Part shown: positions 17,611-25,378 of the stretch, one piece after another
Numbering within the stretch: position 1 is the first letter of the stretch
Layout: each line of letters opens with the position of its first letter
From: Streptomyces celluloflavus
GTDB lineage: Bacteria; Actinomycetota; Actinomycetes; Streptomycetales; Streptomycetaceae
NCBI GenBank assembly: GCA_000720995.1
Contig: JOEL01000022.1
Coordinates: 36,303 to 100,302 of the forward strand
Direction of reading: 5' to 3'
Length of the DNA stretch: 64,000 nucleotides
Translations under genes and position numbers: made by a program
The notes under the pieces: model-generated
Told to the model about the DNA's origin: nothing
Databases searched by the model: none
The model's input: only the letters and a program-made list of their open reading frames with translations

Positions 17611-17656
17611 CATTTGCATACCTTCTCGCAAGTGCATAGCATCGGGTATGTAAATG
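17611..17656 (+). promoter_or_regulatory. MarR operator over amidohydrolase promoter
   Basis: CATTTGCATACC (17611-17622) and GGTATGTAAATG (17645-17656) form an inverted repeat with 11 of 12 matches. Inside it lies a plausible plus-strand promoter, TTGCAT (17614-17619), 17-nt spacer, TAGCAT (17637-17642). Binding of the MarR protein here would occlude the promoter. Confidence 0.55.
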
Positions 17657-17685
17657 TGGCGAGCGAGGAAGTGAGACGGACTGCT

Positions 17686-18900
17686 ATGGCACTCACCGCG
17701 ATCACCAACGCCCGGGTCTTCGACGGGGAGAAGACCCTCGGCGTGCGGACCGTGGTCATCGACGGCGCAAGGATCGCTCGCGTCGGTGGCGATGCTCCCC
17801 CGGACAGCGAGATCGTCGACGGAGGCGGCGCCACCTTGCTGCCGGGACTGATTGACGCCCATGTTCACTCCGCCCCGGGCTCCCTGGCGCTCGCCCTGCG
17901 GTTCGGGGTGACGACCGAACTGGAGATGCAGGGGATGAACACCCGGGAGAACCGGGGGCTCATCACCGACGACGACACCGTGGCCGATGTGCGTTCCGCC
18001 GGCTTCGCCATCACCCCGCCCGGTGGCCACCCGAGCGAGCTGATGCCCGAAGGCTTCCGGCCGAAGTGGGACCTCCCCCCGGTGATGCCCCTGATGCCGT
18101 TCTCCACGACTCCCGAGGAAGCGGCCGCCTTCGTCCCCCAACTCCTCGCCCGGGGCTCCGACTTCATCAAGTTCATGATTGACGACGGCAGCGTGGAGGG
18201 ACACCCCGGGCTGCCCTCGCTCGACCAGGCCACCGTGAACGCCGGTGTGGCGGAAGCCAAGAAGTACGGTGCCCTCACCGTGGCTCACGCGCTGACCGTG
18301 GAGGCCACCAGAATGGCCGCCGAAGCCGGTATCGACGGCGTCGCCCACGTGTTCATGGACCAGCCACATGCCGACGAGATCATCGGTCTCATCAAGGACG
18401 CGGGCACGTTCGTCATTCCCTGCATCAGCCTCAATGCCTCGATGATGGGGATCACCGGCAGCGCACTCGCCGACGACCCCCGGGTCGCCGCACGCCTCGA
18501 CAGCAAGTGGGACCGGACCCTGCGCTCCAGCTACAACCGCTACCCGCAGGGCAAACTCGACGACGTGTACGACACCGTGCGCGCTCTGGACACTGCCGGC
18601 ATCGACGTGCTGGCCGGCACCGACGTCTCCATGCCCGAGACGTTCTTCGGGGGCCTGGCGCACGGAGCGAGCCTGCACCACGAACTGCAGTACCTCGTGG
18701 CAGCCGGCCTCACACCCTCACGAGCCCTGCGAGCAGCCACAGCGACCACAGCCCGCCGCTTCCGCCTCAGCGACCGGGGCCGCATCGCCGAGGGACTCCG
18801 CGCCGACCTCCTGCTGGTCGACGGCGACCCGACCGAAAACATCAGCGACACCCTCAACACCCGCGCCATCTGGCGCCGCGGCACCCGCCTGGCGGAATGA
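17686..18900 (+). CDS. Amidohydrolase-family metal-dependent hydrolase
   Basis: A 404-residue amidohydrolase superfamily protein. It begins with the beta-sandwich strand ITNARVFDGEKTLGVR, has the metal site DAHVHS, the metal-bridging Lys candidate in FIKFMIDDGS, LTVAHALT (His), FMDQPH and the late VLAGTDVS Asp. The C-terminal DRGRIAEGLRADLLLVDGDP is typical. It probably hydrolyses a cyclic amide or prolidase-type substrate. The start at the ATG at 17686 follows GAGGAAGTGAGACGGA. It is under the divergent MarR gene. Confidence 0.87.
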   Translation: MALTAITNARVFDGEKTLGVRTVVIDGARIARVGGDAPPDSEIVDGGGATLLPGLIDAHVHSAPGSLALALRFGVTTELEMQGMNTRENRGLITDDDTVADVRSAGFAITPPGGHPSELMPEGFRPKWDLPPVMPLMPFSTTPEEAAAFVPQLLARGSDFIKFMIDDGSVEGHPGLPSLDQATVNAGVAEAKKYGALTVAHALTVEATRMAAEAGIDGVAHVFMDQPHADEIIGLIKDAGTFVIPCISLNASMMGITGSALADDPRVAARLDSKWDRTLRSSYNRYPQGKLDDVYDTVRALDTAGIDVLAGTDVSMPETFFGGLAHGASLHHELQYLVAAGLTPSRALRAATATTARRFRLSDRGRIAEGLRADLLLVDGDPTENISDTLNTRAIWRRGTRLAE

Positions 18901-19346
18901 CAGCAGTCCGTCAGGCGGTGGATGCGGGCGAGGGGCGTGAGTGACCCGCTATGCGTTCGATGCTGCTCCAGGCAGTAGCGGGCCAGGCCGGCGCGCAGGG
19001 CCAGGTGTTCGCGCATGCCGGCACCGATGCGCTCGCCGACCGCAGACTCCCCTTCTACTGCCGACGGTTCCGTCCGGACGCAGCGCCCGTCGGGGACTCA
19101 ACGGGCGGCGCCTACGGCTTGTGGGGGAGGGCGCCTTGGCAACGCGGAAGGAACAAGAAAAGGAGCAACAGAAGCAGGGCGACGAGGACAGCAAGGTGTG
19201 CCGCTGCGGGTGGTGTCGGTAGCACCCGCCTTCGACGGCGCGGTGTGAGCGAGGGCACCCGGCAGTCTGGCGCCGAGCGGCTCGGTAGCCCGATATGACC
19301 CCAGGCGCTGCCGCCCTCCGCCGGGGAGCGACGAAACGCCATCGGC
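18901..19346. other. Gene-poor stretch with remnants
   Basis: No convincing full gene. The minus strand encodes GERIGAGMREHLALRAGLAR near 18950-19040, a possible fragment I cannot assign. A short cysteine-containing reading frame at 19136-19222 is listed separately. The stretch leads into Tn3-type debris. Confidence 0.3.
19136..19222 (+). CDS. Possible 28-residue Cys-rich peptide
   Basis: TTG start 5 nt after GGGGAGG; the peptide has a Lys/Glu/Gln-rich first half and ends KVCRCGWCR. Its base composition is poorer in G+C than its surroundings. It could be a metal-binding peptide or a chance frame in debris. No modification enzymes are adjacent, so a RiPP precursor is only a remote possibility. 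Confidence 0.22.
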   Translation: MATRKEQEKEQQKQGDEDSKVCRCGWCR

Positions 19347-19400
19347 GATCGAACTGTCGGCCCGGCGCCGCCCCTCCCCGTGGGGCGGAGCCGGGCCGAT
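19347..19400. repeat. Shared hairpin element, copy 1
   Basis: GATCGAACTGTCGG at 19347-19360 leads into a strong hairpin, TCGGCCCGGC...(19357-19374) pairing with ...GCCGGGCCGA (19382-19399) with one G/A mismatch and a 7-nt loop. A related copy with the same leading sequence lies at 40585-40639. Each follows the 3' end of a Tn3-type transposase remnant on the minus strand, so the element is probably a transposon-borne terminator or transposon end. Confidence 0.6.
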
Positions 19401-19405
19401 CACGG

Positions 19406-19591
19406 CTACAGCCCGGCTCCGGACTCGTCCACGGCCAAGGTCCGCAGGGGACGGTGGCCCTGCTCGTCGAGCCGGGCGAGTTCACGGTCATGGCCGACGG
19501 TGATGGAGCCGTAGTGGTTGACCACCGAGCCGCGGGCCGGGGAGATGTGCGCCAGGACCTCGGCGCCCACCTCTCGGCCGGCGCCGCGCAT
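19406..19591 (-). pseudogene. Tn3-type transposase C-terminal remnant
   Basis: The minus-strand frame reads LRGAGREVGAEVLAHISPAR, then VVNHYGS and HRPLRTL before the stop. This resembles the end of Tn3-family transposases (DEDVARLSPL..HINLLGRYSF...LRPLRDP). Comparison with the clearer copy at 40.7-41.2 kb and the shared downstream hairpin support this. The bulk of the gene is missing. Confidence 0.5.
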
Positions 19592-19596
19592 GCTGG

Positions 19597-20590
19597 TCAG
19601 CTTCCGTCCTGGCTGCGGGTGATCGTGTCGGTGCGGGCGTCGACGCCGACCCCGCGGACGGCCTGGGGTGGCCCGTCAGCGAGGCGGGTCTGCGCCAGCT
19701 TGAGAATGATGCGTCCGAGGGCGTCTTGTTCCTCGCGGCGTCCGGCGAGCCAGACGTTGTCCTCACCCATCGGCTCTCCGGTCCGGGCCGTGAACGCGTT
19801 CTGCCGTTCCTCGATGAGCTGGGCGGTGCGTTGTTGCTGGGCGGTGAGTTCAGGCAGGAAGGTGGCATCTGTGGCGAACTTTTCGCAGGTCAGGCAGGCA
19901 TTTGCCGTCGAGCATGCCTGGCGGGACGGCCGCAGACACAGTCCGTTGGGCAGGATCCGGTCGGTGCACTTGTCCAGCTCCAGCATGTCGTAGAGGTCGC
20001 GCGAATCGGTGGCCGGCTCCCGGGCATCGGCGGTGATCTTCCGGTAGCGAAGGAACTCCCGCTCGTGGGTCTCGGCGAGGGTCTGCGCGTAGTGCATCAG
20101 CATGGCCGGTGAGAGGTGGCCGAAGCAGCGCTGGACGACGTGCAGCGGGACACCAGCGTTGAGCAGGCTGGTGGCCTTGGTGTGCCGGAACCGGTGGGTG
20201 CGGTTGAAGTCCACCAGCTGCTCGGCGCCGTCGCGGATATCAAGGCGGCGGGCGAACTCGGACAGAGTCTGGCGGATGCGCTCAACGGGATACGGCTTGT
20301 CGGCGTTCCGGTTCATCTTGTGGGCCAGGAAGAGGTACTTGGGGCCCGCACCCGCCGCCCAGCGGGGCCTGAGGTGGGTGTCGGCCCACTGCTGCTGGGC
20401 GGGGATGATGGCGACGACCTCGGCGTCGACGAGGATGGTGTCCGGTGCCTGATCGATCTTCGTCTGCCGGCAGCGCAGTTCGGCGACTTCGCGAAGGAGA
20501 TGAAGTGAAGACCCGCCGCTGGGCTCCATCTCCACCCACCGTGCCGAGTTCGTTGCCGAGTCCTTGAGGTCTCCCGCTCGGGCAACCGGT
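19597..20590 (-). pseudogene. Tyrosine recombinase, 5'-truncated (Tn554-like)
   Basis: C-terminal catalytic part of a tyrosine-type recombinase. It has HRFRHTKATSLLNAG (His-x-x-Arg box), VVQRCFGHLSP (second His) and MHYAQTLAETHEREFLRY with the catalytic Tyr. A Cys-bearing tail (CLRPSRQACSTANACLTCEK) matches the large recombinases of Tn554-like three-gene units. The N-terminal half is lost: from about 20590 upward the frame runs antisense to an IS3 remnant. The DUF6262-like partner remnant at 57 kb may come from another copy of such a unit. Not expected to be functional. Confidence 0.72.
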
Positions 20591-20594
20591 GGCT

Positions 20595-21150
20595 TGCCGG
20601 TGCCGGCGTACGGGTCGCGCGCCAGACCGACGATGACGCCCTGGCTGCGGAGATCCGTGAGACCCACACCGATCACAAGGGCGTCTACGGAGTGCGGCGC
20701 CGGGTGCTCGGCTGGTCGATGGCCCCGCACATGTGGGCCGAACTGGTCATCGACGCACTGGAGATGGCGGTGGCGACCCGCGGCGGCGGTACGGACGGGG
20801 GTGATCTTCCACGCGGACCGCGGCGCACAAAGCACCCCCGCCGTGTTCGCGCAGGTCTGCGACGGTTTCAAGACTGGCAGGAGCATGGGCCGGGTCGGCT
20901 CAAGCTATGACAACGTCCTCGCCGAGAGTTTCTGACAGGACCTCAAGAGAGAAACGATGCGCCAGAGGCTGTTCTCGACGATGTGCCAGGTGAGGCTGGA
21001 GATCTTCCCGTGGCTGACGTACTACAACGCCCGCCGACACCGCAGCGCCCTCAACCACCTCTCGTCCGCCGAGTTCGAACAGCAACACCAGAGCGAACGC
21101 AGACTCACCCCCGGAGCAGGAAACCCCGTGCACATGCTCCGGGGGCCACC
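20595..21150 (+). pseudogene. IS3-family transposase remnant
   Basis: Fragments of an IS3 OrfB integrase core, spread over frames: TDDDALAAEIRETHTDHKGV and YGVRR, then HADRGAQSTPAVFAQVCDGF, GRSMGRVGSSYDNVLAESF and KRETMRQRLF, WLTYYNARRHRSALNHLS. A TGA at 20933-20935 replaces the expected Trp after AESF. The region between the HTH-like part and HADRGAQ is deleted. It interrupts the tyrosine recombinase on the opposite strand. Confidence 0.75.
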
Positions 21151-21166
21151 TCACCAGTCCCCGGAC

Positions 21167-21886
21167 CTACTTGAGCAGCAGTTCGCTCAGCTCTGTTGGC
21201 ATGGTGATCATGCAGTCGTGCCCGGTAGGCAGTTCCCACACCCGTGCCGGAGAACCATTGGGCTGTATCGCGGGGACGGGCCGGCGCGTGATGCCTTCCG
21301 GCTCCACGCCGACGCAGTGGATGTGCGTACGCGGAATCACGTTCACGGCCGGGTTGTCCAGCCGGACCGGTTGCTGCAGGCAGAGCGCCGGCTGGTCAGA
21401 GACCATGGCGCGCAGCCACGCGACGTCTGCCGGGTCGGTGACCCCGAACAGACCGAAGGGCGGAGGCATCTCGGGCAGCGGCGGAACGCGCCAGGCACTG
21501 TCGGACTTCGCAGCCAGGTCAATCAGGTTCTGCGTCATGGGCTGGACGTCGACGGCGGTCTCACCGTGCTCCGGGACCATCGCATCCAGGTACACCAGGT
21601 GTGCGATCCGTTCCGGGACCTCGTTGGCCACGGACGAGATAACCAGTCCCGCGTAGCTGTGACCCACGAGTACCACCTCGGTCAGGTCCTCCTCGTGGAT
21701 CAGCCTGACGACGTCCTCGACGTGCGTATCGAGCCCCACCTCGGGACTGAGCAGGTGCGCCTTGTCGCCGTAGCCGGTCAGTGACGGTGTGAACACGCGA
21801 TGTCCGGCGGACTCCAGCAGCGGGACCACGCGCTCCCAGCACCGGCCGTTGTGCCAAGCGCCGTGGACCAGCAGGAATATTGACAT
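21167..21886 (-). CDS. Alpha/beta hydrolase
   Basis: A 239-residue alpha/beta-hydrolase. The oxyanion strand LLVHGAWHNG (5-14), nucleophile elbow GHSYAG with Ser77 and C-terminal catalytic His in PTGHDCM are visible. It is close to EstC/methylesterase-type enzymes. I start it at the ATG at 21886; the upstream in-frame extension lacks family features. It is divergent from the HxlR regulator, which likely controls it. Confidence 0.87.
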   Translation of the reverse strand: MSIFLLVHGAWHNGRCWERVVPLLESAGHRVFTPSLTGYGDKAHLLSPEVGLDTHVEDVVRLIHEEDLTEVVLVGHSYAGLVISSVANEVPERIAHLVYLDAMVPEHGETAVDVQPMTQNLIDLAAKSDSAWRVPPLPEMPPPFGLFGVTDPADVAWLRAMVSDQPALCLQQPVRLDNPAVNVIPRTHIHCVGVEPEGITRRPVPAIQPNGSPARVWELPTGHDCMITMPTELSELLLK

Positions 21887-22044
21887 GATGGGAACGGTCT
21901 TCCTCTTCGGGGAGTGGAGGCGCGGGAACATAGCGGTTCCTATTCGTGCCTCGGTACTCTTTGGGAACTGAAGTCATCGTGGAGCACCTGCCACGCCTTG
22001 AGCAATAGGGCACATTTCGGTGCCCCGGTTCCCTGGAGGTAACT

Positions 22045-22437
22045 ATGACCACAGCTGGCAGCGAGTCGCGGTCGGCGCAGCAGGAGGACCCGTGCAGGAC
22101 CCGCGAAGTGCTTGACATCGTCGGGGACAAATGGTCATTGCTGGTCGTACGCAACCTCAGCCAGGGACCGCGCCGCTTCACCGAACTCAAGCGAGCCATC
22201 GACGGCATCAGCCAGCGCATGCTCACCGTCACCCTGCGCAGCCTGGAACGCGACGGAATCCTCACGCGGACTGTCCGCAACGTCATGCCGCCGCACGTCA
22301 GCTACGAACTCACGCCGATGGGCAAAACCCTCCGCCAAGCCACCGCGCCCCTGCTGGAGTGGAGCACCATTCACCTGGCACACATCGACGCGGCCCGCGC
22401 CACGTACGACGCCCGCCCCGACACGTCGCCCGCATAG
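22045..22437 (+). CDS. HxlR-family winged-helix regulator
   Basis: A 130-residue HxlR/DUF24 regulator. It has the family's conserved CxxxxVLxIxGxKWxLLVxR pattern (CRTREVLDIVGDKWSLLVVR) and helix-turn-helix RFTELKRAIDGISQRMLTVT. A Cys near the N terminus may sense oxidants or electrophiles, as in several relatives. GGAGG precedes the ATG. The stop codon's G (22437) is the first base of an inserted IS, so the C terminus (after about residue 120) may have been altered by the insertion. Confidence 0.88.
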   Translation: MTTAGSESRSAQQEDPCRTREVLDIVGDKWSLLVVRNLSQGPRRFTELKRAIDGISQRMLTVTLRSLERDGILTRTVRNVMPPHVSYELTPMGKTLRQATAPLLEWSTIHLAHIDAARATYDARPDTSPA

Positions 22438-23445
22438 GAGTTTTCTGAAGATGTAGTGCTGTTCCGGCCCGGGATCTTGTGGTTCGAGGCCAGAGTCGTA
22501 GGCATGCTGGGGAGGCAGCCGAAGGAGTCGGTCGGGCCTGATCTGCGGCTCTCGTGCCGGGAGTTGATGTCCGGGAGCGTGTTCGGGTTCCTGGCCGAGC
22601 GCCGGGATGAGCTGTTTCCGGAAGAGCTGTTCGCGGATTTGTATCCGTCACGGAACGGGCGGCCGTCAGTGCCGCCGCGGGTGCTGGCGTGTGCGACGGT
22701 GTTGCAGGTGCTGGAGAAGCGGACTGATCACGACGCGGTGGCCGCGCTGCGGTGTGACCTGTGCTGGAAGGCGGCGTGTGGGCGGGGCCTGTACGACACC
22801 GCCTTCGATCCGTCGCTGTTCATCTGCTTCCGGCGCAGTCTGGCCCTCTCGGGAGACCGGGACCGGATCTTCACACGAGTGCGGGAGATCATCACGCAGA
22901 CCGGTCTGCTCGAGGGCCGCCGTTGATGGGCGCTGGACTCGACGGTCTTCGAAGACGCGGTCGTCACCCAGGACACCGTCGCCCAGCTGATCGCCGCGAT
23001 CCGCCGGGTGATCCGCGAGGTCCCCGGCGCCGCAGAGACTGCGGCCGCGCACTGCACCGGACACAACTACAGCGATCTGGGGAGGCCCAGGATCGCCTGG
23101 GGCGACGAAGCGGCACGGGGAGCGGCTGGTGAATGCCCTGGTTACGGACACGGTGCAGCTGCTGGGCCGTCAGCCCGATGGCAGGACGAATACCGCCACT
23201 GGCGCCCGCCGGTCGAGCGCGGCATCGCCTGGCGCACCCGTCACAGCTGCAGACTCCGCTACCGAGGCGTCCTGAAGAACGGCGCCTGGCTTCACACCCG
23301 GACCGCCGCCCTCAACCTCCGCCGAATGGTCAACCTCGGACTCGACGTCACCGACGGCGCTTGGATGATCAATCCAGCCACCGCATGGGCAGCAGGACCG
23401 CCCAACCTCGGCCCGCACCGCCCCACAAGATCTTCAGAAAACTCC
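22437..23445. mobile_element. Internally deleted IS1182-type element
   Basis: Perfect 16-bp terminal inverted repeats: GGAGTTTTCTGAAGAT (22437-22452) and ATCTTCAGAAAACTCC (23430-23445). The element is about 1.0 kb, shorter than full IS1182-family elements of about 1.6 kb, and carries a disrupted transposase. No clear target duplication flanks it. It abuts the stop codon of the HxlR gene. Confidence 0.8.
22504..23430 (+). pseudogene. IS1182-family transposase (stop and deletion)
   Basis: The N-terminal domain is intact to about 22923: RNGRPSVPPRVLACATVLQV and LRCDLCWKAACG. A TGA at 22924-22926 separates EGRR from WALDSTVFEDAV. After GRPRIAWGDEAARG the central catalytic section is missing. The C-terminal part YRGVLKNGAWLHTRTAALNL, RRMVNLGL resumes in another frame. 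It cannot make an active transposase, but its ends could be mobilised in trans. Confidence 0.8.
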
Positions 23446-23611
23446 CAGCGGGCCCGATTCGTTCCATGACGCCCCTGCAGTGGTCGTGCTTGCATGACCG
23501 GCGTCGTGCGTATGGGTGCACGCGGCTCGGGGCGGTACGTCAAGGGAGTGCGTGCGCGAGGGGTGACGGAGCACGGCTTCGCCATCTGGTGCCGTACATT
23601 GCTCTAGACTT

Positions 23612-23635
23612 CGACTTGAAGAATTCTTCAAGTCG
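23612..23635. promoter_or_regulatory. 24-bp perfect palindrome, ArsR operator
   Basis: A fully symmetric 24-bp sequence centred on GAATTC (core TTGAAGAATTCTTCAA) sits about 40 nt upstream of the small gene at 23676 that leads the ArsR operon. Its A+T-rich core stands out. It is the natural binding site for the ArsR protein encoded at 23861. Confidence 0.65.
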
Positions 23636-23675
23636 CTACTTGCTGTGACAGTCAAGTCATTGGGGGCAGGTTCGG

Positions 23676-23864
23676 GTGGGTGGGTTCGCTGAGGCGTTGC
23701 GGGAGCGTGTGAGGGTGGCGCGGGCCGCTGTGGAGGCGGCGCGCGAGGCGGGGGATGCGTTCTCCGTGGCTGTGGCGGAGGACGAGCTGGATGATGCGCT
23801 GCGGCTGGCGCGCAACAGCGGCGTCGATCCGGATGCCGGGCCGGAAGGCAGGGGCCGGGCGTGA
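23676..23864 (+). CDS. Small helical protein ahead of ArsR
   Basis: A 62-residue, probably all-helical protein (LRERVRVARAAVEAAREAGD, VAVAEDELDDALRLARNSG). I do not recognise a named family, but its layout, start close to the operator and GTGA overlap with arsR indicate a real leader gene of the operon. Its role is unknown; an accessory to the regulator is possible. Confidence 0.55.
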   Translation: MGGFAEALRERVRVARAAVEAAREAGDAFSVAVAEDELDDALRLARNSGVDPDAGPEGRGRA

Positions 23865-24226
23865 TTACTGCGCAGGTTCCGCTGTATCAGGCGAAGGCCG
23901 AGTTCTTCAGGATGCTGGGACATCCGGTACGTATCAGGGTGCTGGAGTTGTTGCAGGACGGGCCGATGGCGGTGAAGGACCTGCTGGAGGCGATCGTGAT
24001 CGAGCCGTCGAGTCTTTCGCAGCAGTTGGCGGTGCTGCGCCGCTCCGGCATCGTGACTTCCACCCGTGAGGGCTCCACCGTCACGTACGCGCTGGCCGGC
24101 GGGGACGTGGCGGACCTTCTGGGTGCGGCGCGGCGGATTCTCGCCGAGCTGCTGGCTGGTCAGGAGGATCTGCTGGCGCAGTTGCGGGGGCCCGGTGTCT
24201 CGGGTGCTTCGAAGGAGTCTTCGTGA
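23861..24226 (+). CDS. ArsR-family regulator (paralog 1)
   Basis: A 121-residue winged-helix ArsR/SmtB-type regulator: MLGHPVRIRVLELLQDGPMA, SLSQQLAVLRRSGIVTSTRE, GSTVTYAL. The ELCVCDL metal site is absent, so sensing is not the classical arsenic/cadmium type. It is close to the proteins at 44644 and 56444. The GTG start overlaps the upstream stop, and its own stop overlaps the next start (GTGA), giving tight coupling. Confidence 0.88.
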   Translation: MITAQVPLYQAKAEFFRMLGHPVRIRVLELLQDGPMAVKDLLEAIVIEPSSLSQQLAVLRRSGIVTSTREGSTVTYALAGGDVADLLGAARRILAELLAGQEDLLAQLRGPGVSGASKESS

Positions 24227-24708
24227 TCCACGCGGGATGGTTTCCTCCGTGGCGGCGCCCACTGCCGACGGCCGAGCATGAGCACACGCCGCCTCAGGTA
24301 CGACGGCAGTTGATCACCGTACCCGTTCAGAGCGGGGCGGTACGGACAGCGCGGCTTGAGGTGAGCGACGCACTGACCAAGTTCGGGATCGCGGCCGATT
24401 CTTCGCTTGCGGGTGCGGCCCTGTTGGTGGCCAGCGAGCTGGTCACCAATGTCGTGCGGCATGCGGCGGAATCCTCGCCGACGGCGGGGGTCGGTGTGAC
24501 GGTGGGGGACGGACAGCTGGTGATCGATGTGACCGACCAAAGCGCGCGTCTCCCGGCTCTTGAGGGGAACGCGATGGGCGATGGCCTGCGGACCGTGGCG
24601 GAGCTGGCCGCTCACTATGACGGCAAGGTGCATGTCGAGCGCGCGCGGGACGGCCGCGGCAAAATGATCCTGGTCCATTTCATGCTTCCCGACTCCGACG
24701 GCGGGTGA
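24223..24708 (+). CDS. HATPase_c-type anti-sigma-like kinase
   Basis: A 161-residue GHKL ATPase domain protein like RsbW/SpoIIAB-type serine kinases. The N box is ASELVTNVVRHA, and the G1-like motif is DVTDQSARLP, degenerate relative to DxGxG. No sensor domain. Such proteins bind sigma factors or phosphorylate STAS antagonists. Coupled to arsR by a GTGA overlap. A paralog at 53852 lies in the SulP operon. Confidence 0.82.
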   Translation: MIHAGWFPPWRRPLPTAEHEHTPPQVRRQLITVPVQSGAVRTARLEVSDALTKFGIAADSSLAGAALLVASELVTNVVRHAAESSPTAGVGVTVGDGQLVIDVTDQSARLPALEGNAMGDGLRTVAELAAHYDGKVHVERARDGRGKMILVHFMLPDSDGG

Positions 24709-24711
24709 GCC

Positions 24712-24912
24712 ATGACAGAGCCAGGTCCCGCATCGGCGCGCTTTGAGATCACTTACCTGCAAGGCGGCAGTGACCATCCGGCACACACAGCGGAGATCGG
24801 CGAGATCAACATGCTCGTCGAGTGGGCTGGGCAGACGGGCGTGCCGGTCCGTATCCGTCCCCGCTCCGCAGCTGACGCAGGTGTCCGAAGGGGTGGGGAG
24901 GGCAGCCGGTGA
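24712..24912 (+). CDS. Hypothetical 66-residue protein
   Basis: A small soluble protein (FEITYLQGGSDHPAHTAEIG then MLVEWAGQTGVPVRIRPRS) of unknown family. It starts 3 nt after the HATPase stop and overlaps the next gene by GTGA, so it belongs to the same transcription unit. Confidence 0.5.
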   Translation: MTEPGPASARFEITYLQGGSDHPAHTAEIGEINMLVEWAGQTGVPVRIRPRSAADAGVRRGGEGSR

Positions 24913-25079
24913 GTGACGACGATGTCGTCGACAAGACCGCGCCCGGCTCCAGCACTCTGGAGGAGAAGCACAAGGAGCGGGGGGTGTCCTGGCAGGTGTT
25001 CATCTACATCGCCGGCAGCCACCTGCTGCTGGGCTTCATGGCGCTGCTGTTCTACCTGGGCAGCCACTCGGGCAACTAG
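24909..25079 (+). CDS. DUF6126-type small membrane protein
   Basis: A 56-residue protein: a charged N-terminal half (LEEKHKERG) and one membrane helix, VFIYIAGSHLLLGFMALLFY. This matches the short DUF6126 proteins common in Streptomyces. The GTG at 24909 overlaps the preceding stop. It may anchor or inform the regulators encoded upstream; function unknown. Confidence 0.6.
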   Translation: MSDDDVVDKTAPGSSTLEEKHKERGVSWQVFIYIAGSHLLLGFMALLFYLGSHSGN

Positions 25080-25122
25080 CGCACGAGTCCGATGCTTGTG
25101 TGGGGAGCGAAGGGGGCCGCGC

Positions 25123-25378
25123 GTGATCACCGTGGTGGGACGTGCGGATCTCAGTGTCCGGACGCCGAAGCTGCTGGAGCACGAGCTGCGCGGAGCCCTG
25201 GAGCGTCCGGCACCGCTGGGGACGGCGCTCGTGCTGCGCGTCGGCTACGGGGTAGCGGTGGCGGCCGCGCGCGGCTGCGAAGGTCAGGGTGCCTCTGGTG
25301 GTGGTGCTGCCTTCGCCACGGGCTCTGGGCGCGCTGCTCCCGGAGCGCGACAGGGTGGCCGCCGGCGAAACGCTGTCA
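25123..25378 (+). pseudogene. Truncated SLOG-like protein remnant
   Basis: Starts at a GTG with ITVVGRADLSVRTPKLLEHE, the beginning of a Rossmann/SLOG-like nucleotide-binding protein seen after such operons. After AAARGCE the frame shifts to VPLVVVLPSPRALGALLPER and then ends against the convergent propeller gene. Probably a decayed last gene of the ArsR operon. Confidence 0.45.

Noticed and set aside
19136-19222. RiPP precursor peptide
   Set aside because: No leader-like conservation or modifying enzymes nearby; only a possible small protein.
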